A stretch of DNA of 5,869 nt from NCBI GenBank assembly GCA_947175285.1, contig CAMWMM010000344.1, forward strand, positions 1 through 5,869. The letters run 5' to 3'. The notes beneath the pieces were generated by a model. The model saw only the letters and a program-made list of their open reading frames with translations, was not told the origin of the DNA and made no database searches. How positions within the stretch are numbered: the first letter of the stretch is position 1; the number at the start of each line of letters is the position of its first letter. Both the position numbers and the translations under genes were made by a program. Of the stretch, positions 1-5,701 are shown piece after piece. Source of the DNA: an uncultured Lachnospiraceae bacterium. GTDB lineage: Bacteria; Bacillota_A; Clostridia; Lachnospirales; Lachnospiraceae.

Positions 1-78
1 CGGATATCGGTTGTATGCTCCTTTTTTATTTTTCAATATATTTTGAAACACGCCGTATAATTTATATTCTAATCTTAA
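1..78 (-). other. Possible 5' part of an unidentified gene running off the left edge
   Basis: On the minus strand the frame from 78 to 1 is open for 26 codons, reading LRLEYKLYGVFQNILKNK and then GAYNRYP. It lies directly downstream of a strong SD at 80-88. A TGA precedes it in frame at 79-81. No ATG, GTG or TTG stands at normal SD distance; the first in-frame start-like codons are GTG at 49-51 and TTG at 34-36, both too far from the SD. A second SD-like AAGGAG follows near 19-24 but has no start before the window edge. A start outside the window, a frameshift, or no gene at all are all possible. I do not recognise the peptide. Confidence 0.2.
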
Positions 79-79
79 T

Positions 80-88
80 CACCTCCCT
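80..88 (-). promoter_or_regulatory. Strong ribosome binding site without an obvious start codon
   Basis: The minus strand reads AGGGAGGTG, a near-perfect anti-16S match, yet the following 25 bases contain no ATG, GTG or TTG in a long open frame. The SD itself lies inside a ten-codon frame, MVREVIKIRI, running from ATG at 92-94 to TAA at 62-64. The site shows that translation probably starts near here on the minus strand, leftward of the hairpin at 224-263. The start codon remains undecided. Confidence 0.45.
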
Positions 89-128
89 AACCATACATAG
101 CTTTTAGAAATTCCTGTCATTCAAAAGA

Positions 129-157
129 ATTGTACTATGTAATCCAGTTAATGAAGG
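129..157 (-). promoter_or_regulatory. Weak candidate promoter for the left-edge transcript
   Basis: On the minus strand a TACAAT -10-like hexamer (129-134) sits about 40 bases upstream of the SD at 80-88. With a 17-bp spacer the -35 hexamer would be CCTTCA (152-157), which matches TTGACA poorly. The position fits: it lies between the terminator of the upstream operon and the SD. In such AT-rich DNA a single good -10 is weak evidence. Confidence 0.25.
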
Positions 158-223
158 CTAGATGTAGAAATCACGATAAATCATGTCATTTTTACTGTTG
201 CGCATACTTAAAGAACAATAGAA

Positions 224-263
224 AACACAGTCTGAAATCACTCAAAGCATTTCAGACTGTGTT
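224..263 (-). terminator. Rho-independent terminator of the transporter operon (possibly bidirectional)
   Basis: A perfect 14-bp inverted repeat, AACACAGTCTGAAA (224-237) and its complement (250-263), encloses a 12-base loop. It begins 59 bases beyond the lipoprotein stop codon. On the minus strand the stem is followed by a T-rich tract (TTCTATTGTTCTT, from 223 down to 211). On the plus strand it is followed by AAATTTTTT (264-272). It is therefore best read as the end of the minus-strand operon, with the potential to stop plus-strand transcription too. Confidence 0.85.
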
Positions 264-322
264 AAATTTTTTGCTGATACTTTCTCTCACATGCCATAAA
301 TTCCAATATATGAGAATTATGC

Positions 323-814
323 TTACTCTACTGCAATCTGGATAGCTCCCTCATAGCTTGCACCATAAAGTCCAATATAATTTGCACCACTCTCAAGTTG
401 TATTGTAATACTTCCTTTTCCATTTTCAGCCAATATGGTTTCCTCCAATTTAGGATTAATATATATCAATTGGCAAGTGCCAGAAATAGGATCAAAAGAA
501 TAGTTTATCATAATTTCACGGCAATCTTTGACCTTGAGATCAGTGTTTCCAATCAATATGTCCTGACCATCAAAACCAGTCACGATTGCATCATAGGTTG
601 CTTGAAAAGCCATATTGTCCGAAGTGCGACTTCCATTAAAAGACTGATAAGGCGTAATGAGCGCATTACTTTTTCCGATAGTAACATTGTCACCAAGCTG
701 CTCCGCACCGTCCTTTAGACCATCAGCCAACCTCTCCATTCCAGCACACGCCGTACAGAAAGATAACAGTATTCCAACAAGGAGAATGACAAATCCTTTC
801 TTAAAAAACTTCAT
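323..814 (-). CDS. Predicted cell-surface lipoprotein, possible LanI-like immunity accessory
   Basis: This 163-aa protein is of unrecognised family. Residues 1-23 form a lipoprotein-type signal: MKFFKK, a hydrophobic stretch (7-19), then CTAC with Cys23 as the likely lipidated residue. The -3 position is Cys20 rather than the usual Leu/Val, so the lipobox is relaxed. The mature part starts with an amphipathic stretch (about 26-42) and then becomes rich in alternating hydrophobic residues (about 45-163), suggesting a beta-sandwich. It has one Cys pair (98 and 114) that could form a disulfide. It is the last gene of the operon, 9 bases after the 98-aa gene, with SD AAGGGGG (819-825) overlapping that gene's stop. 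By position it resembles LanI lipoproteins such as NisI, which bind a lantibiotic at the membrane, but I see no homology to NisI or SpaI; the role is inferred from context. Confidence 0.82.
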   Translation of the reverse strand: MKFFKKGFVILLVGILLSFCTACAGMERLADGLKDGAEQLGDNVTIGKSNALITPYQSFNGSRTSDNMAFQATYDAIVTGFDGQDILIGNTDLKVKDCREIMINYSFDPISGTCQLIYINPKLEETILAENGKGSITIQLESGANYIGLYGASYEGAIQIAVE

Positions 815-823
815 AAATCCCCC

Positions 824-1120
824 TTACTTAATAAAAGTCAAGATCAATGCCAAAGCAACCATACCAACCACTAACAGACACCAAAATACACTGATGATTG
901 TTGAGGCAATATTCACAGGACTGCGACTTTCCTCGCTCTTAACACATACAATAGAGAGAATCAATCCCGCCACAACACAAACGATATTTACACCAGACCA
1001 AGCCGTACTTACCCCCTCCGGCAGCGAAATTTTAAGAAACACAGGGATAAGTGTCACCAAAGGAAGAACGCTGATAATCAGCGACACCATACTTAATGTT
1101 TTCATTTTTTTATTTTCCAT
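824..1120 (-). CDS. Small integral membrane protein, three predicted helices, unknown function
   Basis: This 98-aa hydrophobic protein has three likely membrane helices, at about residues 9-29, 41-62 and 70-94. A short charged segment (KSEESRSP, about 61-68) lies between helices 2 and 3, and the N-terminus is basic (MENKKMK). No catalytic motif is visible and I cannot name the family; the helix pattern is reminiscent of small DUF4190-like proteins, without firm evidence. The start ATG is fixed by SD GAGGTGA (1127-1133), which overlaps the last codons and TGA stop of the upstream permease, leaving 6 bases between the genes. This implies translational coupling to the transporter. By context it may be an accessory subunit, chaperone or membrane sensor of the export complex; that is inference only. 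Confidence 0.85.
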   Translation of the reverse strand: MENKKMKTLSMVSLIISVLPLVTLIPVFLKISLPEGVSTAWSGVNIVCVVAGLILSIVCVKSEESRSPVNIASTIISVFWCLLVVGMVALALILTFIK

Positions 1121-1126
1121 AATTAT

Positions 1127-1891
1127 TCACCTCATTTCTTTTTTTCCAAATTGCGTAATAGCAATCGCTAATACCAATACAAAAACCAACATTGCAATCG
1201 GTAGAAACGGAAACATTGAAAATGTTAATGTGTTAGATTCCACTGTAAAATCATGCAGCGAGCAGGATACAAGATAACCGCTGTAACAGTAGGGATAGGC
1301 AATCCATAAGGGTGTATTCGCAACCAACACTCCAGGGATAACAAGTAGCAGATTCAGTCCCACAGAAAACAAAGGTTTTTCAAATAGGACGGTAATTGCC
1401 CACATGGTTCCCACGCATGGAAGCATTGTCAGAAACAATCCAATACACCATTTCATTAGATAAATAACAGGCATTGCTTCGTCCACACCCATAGTACTTG
1501 TAGCAATGGTTCCGACGATTATAAACACCACAAAGAACACAACCATCTCCATAAACAGATAAAACGCCAACACACAGAATTTTGCTATAGAAAGCGCATA
1601 CCGACTGATCGGCAAAGCCAGCATTTTTAACATGCCATTATTTCCATTTTCCCTTCCTGCAATCATCACACAAACCACAAGCATCGAGAACGGCAACAGA
1701 TAATAGGCATAAACCAATGCACTTTGAATGAACATTGCAGACCATGCATTCGTATATTCTGGTGTGAAGTATACACTCAAATTTGCAACCCCTGATACAA
1801 CCACCAGCAATGGAGCAATAAAAATCAGCGGTACGATTTTTGAACGTTTTACTTTTATAAATTCAATTTTGAGAAGCTCTAAAAAACTCAT
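1127..1891 (-). CDS. Lantibiotic-immunity ABC transporter permease, MutG-type (LanG-like)
   Basis: This 254-aa polytopic protein has six likely transmembrane helices, at about residues 19-42, 56-79, 103-130, 143-167, 172-198 and 226-247. After helix 2 it carries the cytoplasmic segment REN-GNNGMLKMLALPISR (80-97), the ENxxG...LPIS pattern seen in ABC-2 type lantibiotic-protection permeases. It probably pairs with the 241-aa permease and two copies of the ATPase to move peptide from the membrane outward. It is third in the operon, which matches the F-E-G order of LanFEG loci, and its length fits the family. The start follows SD GGAGGG (1901-1906) with a 10-base spacer. The MutG label rests on length, order and motif; E/G assignments could be swapped, but the permease role is firm. 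Confidence 0.87.
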   Translation of the reverse strand: MSFLELLKIEFIKVKRSKIVPLIFIAPLLVVVSGVANLSVYFTPEYTNAWSAMFIQSALVYAYYLLPFSMLVVCVMIAGRENGNNGMLKMLALPISRYALSIAKFCVLAFYLFMEMVVFFVVFIIVGTIATSTMGVDEAMPVIYLMKWCIGLFLTMLPCVGTMWAITVLFEKPLFSVGLNLLLVIPGVLVANTPLWIAYPYCYSGYLVSCSLHDFTVESNTLTFSMFPFLPIAMLVFVLVLAIAITQFGKKEMR

Positions 1892-1906
1892 TATCCAAAT
1901 CCCTCC

Positions 1907-2632
1907 TTACTCATAACGCAAATTCTTTGCAAGCCACATACCTATACCAAGAAAAAGTAGTGTTTCAATAAAAGCCACTACAGCAACTGCTATATCCGGC
2001 TGAGCATTCATGGCAACCGCAGGTTTTAACATTACAACAAAAGGATGGAGTAATAACAGTTTAAGATGCGAATTAGCCAATGCCATGCCACTCAGAAAAC
2101 CAGCAACACCAATCCCAAGCGGCACCCACATATTTTCAAAGCGTGATGAAACTAAAGTCATAAATGACAGAACAGGCATCGAGGTAATGAAAGAATAACC
2201 TGCAAATTTAATCAATGCTACAATTTCAAATGTTCCTTGTGGCAAATCATTCATGCCAATTTTTATCAATGCTAAATTCTGCAACACGACTGCTACAATA
2301 AAAAACACTGTCAAAAGTAAGAATTTGCACATATACATTTGTGGAACACTAATCGGCAACATATACATTTTTTTAATTGCACTTCCCTTAAATTCCATGT
2401 TGTAGATCATACAAGCCGCAACCACAATCCCAAACATATTTAAGACCATAATCATGCCATAAAGCTGTGTCAAAAGGACATCCATCGGTGCCAATGGAAG
2501 ATTCAGCAATGTATCTTTACGCACAATAAAATTAATAAAAGTATATGCCGCTCCCAATATCCCGACTGCTATCAGCACTGGGATAACACCAGTCCTTCTC
2601 TCTTTCCGAAGTTCAATTAAAAATGCTTTCAT
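1907..2632 (-). CDS. Lantibiotic-immunity ABC transporter permease, MutE/EpiE-type (LanE-like)
   Basis: This 241-aa membrane protein has six predicted helices, at about residues 16-37, 52-76, 103-125, 138-161, 168-186 and 213-235. Between helices 2 and 3 lies the cytoplasmic motif EFKGSAIKKMYMLPIS (80-95), equivalent to the segment in its sister permease and a probable contact site for the ATPase. The basic N-terminus (ELRKERR) faces the cytoplasm. The ATG overlaps the stop of the ATPase gene as ATGA (2629-2632). Its SD AGAGGG (2640-2645) lies inside the end of that gene, so the two are translationally coupled. Size, order and motif match MutE/EpiE subunits of LanFEG transporters and CprB-like permeases. 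It is too small to be the large single permease of Bce-type systems. Confidence 0.88.
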   Translation of the reverse strand: MKAFLIELRKERRTGVIPVLIAVGILGAAYTFINFIVRKDTLLNLPLAPMDVLLTQLYGMIMVLNMFGIVVAACMIYNMEFKGSAIKKMYMLPISVPQMYMCKFLLLTVFFIVAVVLQNLALIKIGMNDLPQGTFEIVALIKFAGYSFITSMPVLSFMTLVSSRFENMWVPLGIGVAGFLSGMALANSHLKLLLLHPFVVMLKPAVAMNAQPDIAVAVVAFIETLLFLGIGMWLAKNLRYE

Positions 2633-3393
2633 AGTTGTGCCCTCTGCTTTCTGGCAGCATTGTCTTTATCTATCATGGAAAGAAACATTTCCTCTAAATT
2701 ATCTGTAGCAAACCCAGAGGATACTGCATTTTGACGAAGATCGTTCAAACTCCCTTCAAACAATAGTCGTCCATGATTGAGAATACCAATATCGTCTGCC
2801 ATCAATTCAATTTCCGATAACAAGTGTGACGAAATCAGAATCGTACAATCATAAACATCCGGCAAAGATTTTACTAGATTTCGGATCTCATGAATGCCAG
2901 AAGGATCTAGCCCGTTAGTAGGTTCATCTAAAATAAGAATAGGTGGACGTCCCAGTAATGCACCTGCCAACCCAAGCCTTTGTTTCATCCCTAACGAATA
3001 CTTTTTAGCAAGCCTATCTCCAAATTCTGTTAGACCAACCAATTCCAATGCATCCTCTACTGCACTCTTAGGCAACTCCAAAATCCGACGAATTATATCA
3101 AGATTTTCCCTACCTGTCAAATTTGCATAAAAAGATGGTGTTTCAATAAAAGAACCTATTTTTTTGAGAATTGCAAGCCTGTCATGAGGAAAACTCTTTC
3201 CGTCAATCACAAAACTACCTCCTGTTGGTGCAGTCAGTCCAAGAAGCATTTTCATTGTAGTGGATTTTCCTGCGCCATTAGGACCAAGAAATCCATAAAT
3301 ACTGCCCTTTTGAATATGAATAGAAACATTATTGACGGCAATAAAATTCTTATATTTTTTCGTCAACTGTTCCGTCGTAAGAATATAACTCAT
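2629..3393 (-). CDS. Lantibiotic-protection ABC transporter ATP-binding protein (LanF/BcrA family)
   Basis: This 254-aa cytoplasmic ATPase would energise the two permeases downstream. All nucleotide-binding motifs are intact: Walker A GPNGAGKST (37-45), signature YSLGMKQRL (132-140), Walker B PILILDEP (151-158) with Asp156 and catalytic Glu157, D-loop GLDP (161-164) and H-loop His190. The Q-loop position carries Glu84 in IGSFIETPSFYANLTG, the 'E-loop' substitution characteristic of LanF proteins such as NukF and NisF. The motif therefore separates this protein from general ABC-2 ATPases. The start ATG follows SD AAAGGAGA (3401-3408) with a 7-base gap. It is the first gene of the operon and overlaps the next gene by 4 bases. 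Expression probably depends on the divergent two-component system. BcrA-type bacitracin resistance is an alternative substrate assignment, as the families are close. Confidence 0.93.
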   Translation of the reverse strand: MSYILTTEQLTKKYKNFIAVNNVSIHIQKGSIYGFLGPNGAGKSTTMKMLLGLTAPTGGSFVIDGKSFPHDRLAILKKIGSFIETPSFYANLTGRENLDIIRRILELPKSAVEDALELVGLTEFGDRLAKKYSLGMKQRLGLAGALLGRPPILILDEPTNGLDPSGIHEIRNLVKSLPDVYDCTILISSHLLSEIELMADDIGILNHGRLLFEGSLNDLRQNAVSSGFATDNLEEMFLSMIDKDNAARKQRAQL

Positions 3394-3417
3394 AAAAACA
3401 TCTCCTTTCTTTTTTCT

Positions 3418-3446
3418 ATGATACTACTTCAACCTGACATTTACTT
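3418..3446 (-). promoter_or_regulatory. Candidate promoter of the transporter operon
   Basis: On the minus strand a TATCAT -10-like hexamer (3418-3423) would place transcription start near 3411, giving a leader of about 18 bases that holds the SD at 3401-3408. The hexamer 17 bases upstream (3441-3446, AAGTAA) does not resemble TTGACA. A good -10 with a poor -35, next to phased repeats, is the arrangement expected of a promoter that needs an activator. The start site is not proven. Confidence 0.45.
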
Positions 3447-3476
3447 TCTCATATCCTTACTTTTACCTTACTTTTT
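3433..3476. promoter_or_regulatory. Phased 11-bp direct repeats, probable response-regulator operator
   Basis: On the plus strand CCTTACTTTTA (3455-3465) is followed immediately by CCTTACTTTTT (3466-3476), matching at 10 of 11 positions. A third copy, CCTGACATTTA (3433-3443), matches 9 of 11 and begins exactly 22 bases before the first. All copies therefore fall on the same face of the helix. OmpR-family regulators typically bind head-to-tail pairs with this period, and NisR boxes also repeat every 11 bp. The array sits between the divergent promoters, just upstream of and overlapping the poor -35 of the transporter promoter. I infer it is the binding site of the regulator encoded at 3583-4287. 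Confidence 0.55.
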
Positions 3477-3487
3477 TTACTGAATGA

Positions 3488-3516
3488 TTCCGAATACTGC
3501 TATTCTATGATATAAT
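3488..3516 (+). promoter_or_regulatory. Extended -10 promoter of the two-component operon
   Basis: TGATATAAT (3508-3516) is a perfect extended -10 (TG-n-TATAAT). The -35 at a 17-bp spacing is TTCCGA (3488-3493), a weak match, as is common when an extended -10 is present. Transcription should start near 3522-3524, leaving a leader of about 60 bases before the preferred start of the regulator at 3583. It suggests moderate constitutive expression of the sensor system. The regulator's repeats end 12 bases upstream of the -35, so autoregulation is possible. Confidence 0.75.
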
Positions 3517-3568
3517 CCAAACATGGAAAACATAATAAGGTGTTTCACAATGATTAAAAGAGCATTAA

Positions 3569-3575
3569 GAGAGGA
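3569..3575 (+). promoter_or_regulatory. Ribosome binding site deciding the regulator start
   Basis: GAGAGGA (3569-3575) lies 7 bases before ATG 3583. It supports a 234-aa regulator whose receiver domain begins within ten residues of the N-terminus, as usual for the family. A competing SD, AAGGTG (3537-3542), lies 7 bases before the in-frame ATG 3550 and would add 11 residues. The in-frame ATG at 3523 coincides with the expected transcription start and has no SD. Confidence 0.6.
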
Positions 3576-3582
3576 ATTAACA

Positions 3583-4287
3583 ATGGAACAATCAATTTTA
3601 TATGTAAAAAAGATTTTGCTAGTAGATGACGAACCCAAAATGCAAGAATTAGTAACAGACATTTTAACAAGCGACGGATTTCAAAATATTATCTTAGCAG
3701 ATTCTTGCCAAACAGCCCTATTGGTTGCCAAACAAGAAAAACCTGATTTTGCAATCCTTGATATTATGCTTCCAGATGGTGACGGCTTTTCTCTTATGAA
3801 ACAACTGCGTGATTTTACAGATATTCCTATTATATTTCTAACCGCCAAAGATGAAGCAGCGGACAGACTTACAGGACTGGGGCTTGGGGCTGATGATTAT
3901 GTTGTAAAACCATTTTTACCAAAAGAGTTATTATTGCGTGTTCATGCAGTATTACGCCGCTGCTATAAAGAAGATTCTCAAACCATAGAATTAGCTGACT
4001 GTACCATTGATTTTAGTCGTGCTGAAGTATATAAGAAAAATGGAGAAACATATTCCTTAACAGCTAAAGAACATATATTGCTTGAAATTTTAGCCCGCAG
4101 TTCTGGTAAAATTGTATCCATAGATACTTGTTGTGAAGCTCTTTGGGGCGACAATCCTTTTGGATACGAAAATAGTCTAAATGCTCATATCCGGCGCATT
4201 CGAGAAAAAATAGAGTCTAATCCCTCTAAACCAGTTTCCTTAATTACTGTTAAAGGATTAGGTTACAAGTTAAACGCAAGGAAGTGA
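3583..4287 (+). CDS. OmpR/PhoB-family response regulator of the peptide-resistance locus
   Basis: This DNA-binding transcription regulator has 234 aa from the chosen ATG. The receiver domain (about 9-122) shows the acidic pair Asp15-Asp16 in LLVDDEP, phospho-acceptor Asp60 in ILDIMLPDGDG, switch Thr87 in FLTAKD, and Lys109 in DDYVVKPF; all key residues are present. The C-terminal winged helix (about 135-231) includes LTAKEHILLEIL, an ALWG segment and NSLNAHIRRIREKI, the recognition-helix region, then TVKGLGYKL. It is followed after 5 bases by its kinase gene. The divergent LanFEG-type operon is its probable target through repeats at 3433-3476. Family members in this setting include NisR- and CprR-like regulators; the target assignment is inference. 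Starts at 3550 or 3523 are possible but less likely. Confidence 0.93.
   Translation: MEQSILYVKKILLVDDEPKMQELVTDILTSDGFQNIILADSCQTALLVAKQEKPDFAILDIMLPDGDGFSLMKQLRDFTDIPIIFLTAKDEAADRLTGLGLGADDYVVKPFLPKELLLRVHAVLRRCYKEDSQTIELADCTIDFSRAEVYKKNGETYSLTAKEHILLEILARSSGKIVSIDTCCEALWGDNPFGYENSLNAHIRRIREKIESNPSKPVSLITVKGLGYKLNARK
4278..4284 (+). promoter_or_regulatory. Ribosome binding site deciding the kinase start
   Basis: AAGGAAG (4278-4284) lies 8 bases before ATG 4293 and overlaps the regulator's stop region. An upstream in-frame GTG at 4284 is part of the SD itself and could not use it, so ATG 4293 is preferred. Confidence 0.7.
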
Positions 4288-4292
4288 TAAAT

Positions 4293-5651
4293 ATGAAATC
4301 ATTTGGAAAACTTATTTCAAAATCATTGCTTAGATTTATTGGTTATATTTTATTGCTGGCATTTCTCAATATCATTGGATTTATGTGGACATTTCATGAT
4401 ATTGTTAAAACTGACTATGGCACTACTGCCCCCCAAAATATGTTAACAGAAACTATTTCAAATTCTGATTCACAAGGCATCTCGCAAGAAATGTCTTTTA
4501 AGTTACAGGAGAATCAGGTTTGGGCTATGTTTCTGAATGAGAACGGTCTTTGCCAATGGACAGTTAATTTACCGGAAGAAATACCGCAAAAGTATTCTAT
4601 ACAAGATGTCGCCGTTTTTTCAAAAGGATATATTAAAGATTATCCTGTATTCGTTCGTATTCATGAAAATGGATTGCTTGTACTTGGTTATCCCAAAAAC
4701 AGTTATACCAAACTAATCAACAATTACTACCCTATTGGTATAATTAAAATAATTGCTATTTTTTTTGTTGGCATATTTGCATTCGATTTTCTGTTTATAT
4801 TTATAGCATATTATTTATCAAAATCAAAAATAATAAAATATACTGAACCCATTATATCATCCATTGAAATGCTCTCTGAAGGAAAACCAACTGATCTTTG
4901 TATTAAAGGCGAACTTTCAGATATTTCCAACAGTATAAACAAAGCTTCTTCAATCTTGAATAACACTAATATAGCAAGAGCTAATTGGATTAGTGGTGTA
5001 TCCCATGACATACGAACACCACTTTCTATAATTATGGGATATGCTACACAAATAAGCGATAATAGTAACATAAGCGCTCAAGTCAAAGAGCAATCAAACA
5101 TCATTTTAAATCAAAGCATTAAAATAAAAGAACTAATTTACGATTTAAACCTTGTATCACAATTAGAATATGATGTACAACCTCTGCATAAGGAACCCAC
5201 CCACTTATCAAAATTGCTCCGTTCTACAATTATTGATATATTAAACAATGGGTTGCCTGATATATATTCCGTAGAAATCAATATTTCTGCTGCAGCAGAA
5301 ACTATCTCTATAGAATTAGACATTCGACTAATCACAAGGGCAATTACTAATTTAATCCATAACTGTATCCAGCATAATCCAAACGGATGTGATATAGTCC
5401 TATCCCTTGATTTATATGACAATTTGCTCTCTTTAATTATAGCTGATAATGGTATTGGCATATCGCCAGAAAAAATGCAAGAATTAGCAACACATCCTCA
5501 CTATATGGAGAGTACCGATGAACGGCTAGATTTAAGACATGGTCTTGGAATTGTACTGGTACGGCAGATAATACAGGTTCATCATGGAACACTTGAAATA
5601 GAAAGCGAGTTTCAAAAAGGGTATAAAACTACAATTAAGCTGCCAATATAA
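4293..5651 (+). CDS. Membrane sensor histidine kinase of the peptide-resistance locus
   Basis: This kinase has 452 aa from ATG 4293. It has two membrane helices (about 12-33 and 148-175) enclosing an extracellular sensor of about 114 residues. A cytoplasmic linker follows, then a dimerisation/phospho-acceptor domain with His238 in GVSHDIRTPL. The ATPase domain shows the N-box LIHNCIQHN (about 354-362), G1 IADNGIGI (383-390) and G2 HGLGIVLVRQII (416-427). All catalytic motifs are intact, so it should phosphorylate the regulator just upstream. The large extracellular loop differs from the tiny loop of BceS-type intramembrane kinases and agrees with NisK/CprK-like direct peptide sensors. Ligand identity cannot be read from the sequence. 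Gene spacing of 5 bases indicates co-transcription. The stop codon lies inside the terminator stem. Confidence 0.93.
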   Translation: MKSFGKLISKSLLRFIGYILLLAFLNIIGFMWTFHDIVKTDYGTTAPQNMLTETISNSDSQGISQEMSFKLQENQVWAMFLNENGLCQWTVNLPEEIPQKYSIQDVAVFSKGYIKDYPVFVRIHENGLLVLGYPKNSYTKLINNYYPIGIIKIIAIFFVGIFAFDFLFIFIAYYLSKSKIIKYTEPIISSIEMLSEGKPTDLCIKGELSDISNSINKASSILNNTNIARANWISGVSHDIRTPLSIIMGYATQISDNSNISAQVKEQSNIILNQSIKIKELIYDLNLVSQLEYDVQPLHKEPTHLSKLLRSTIIDILNNGLPDIYSVEINISAAAETISIELDIRLITRAITNLIHNCIQHNPNGCDIVLSLDLYDNLLSLIIADNGIGISPEKMQELATHPHYMESTDERLDLRHGLGIVLVRQIIQVHHGTLEIESEFQKGYKTTIKLPI

Positions 5652-5701
5652 TAAATATTCCGGCAATTTCTTCAAAACTAAATTGCCGGAATATTTATTA
5701 T
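5648..5701. terminator. Shared bidirectional terminator between convergent genes
   Basis: A perfect 22-bp inverted repeat (5648-5669 with 5680-5701) surrounds a 10-base loop. The GC core is CCGG in each arm. On the plus strand the core is followed by an AT-rich arm and then TCGTTTTTC (5702-5710), a usable U-tract. On the minus strand the tract is poorer beyond the stem, but the AT-rich outer arm itself supplies uridines. Both the kinase TAA (5649-5651) and the convergent gene's TAA (complement of 5698-5700) lie within the arms. Confidence 0.85.

Noticed and set aside
130..345. 71-codon plus-strand open frame
   Set aside because: It runs through the 14-bp terminator hairpin and into the end of the lipoprotein gene on the other strand. 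Its ATG (148 or earlier) has no SD and the product looks random.
657..1277. 206-codon plus-strand open frame
   Set aside because: It is antisense to the lipoprotein, the 98-aa gene and the end of the MutG-type permease, all of which have good SDs and coherent proteins. The frame is a shadow.
2329..2370. Two copies of ACATATACATTT 30 bases apart
   Set aside because: They fall in the MutE-type permease coding region and encode Met-Tyr-Met stretches around the conserved LPIS loop. Probably codon coincidence in AT-rich DNA.
1127..3393. Bce/Vra-type bacitracin transporter
   Set aside because: Bce systems use one large ten-helix permease and a kinase with almost no extracellular loop. Here there are two six-helix permeases of about 250 aa and a kinase with a large sensor domain.
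4284..4286. GTG as kinase start
   Set aside because: The GTG overlaps the SD AAGGAAG and the regulator's stop, so it lacks its own SD; ATG 4293 is well spaced.
5138..5461. 107-codon minus-strand open frame within the kinase gene
   Set aside because: It is antisense to the conserved ATPase domain of the kinase. No SD or recognisable protein.
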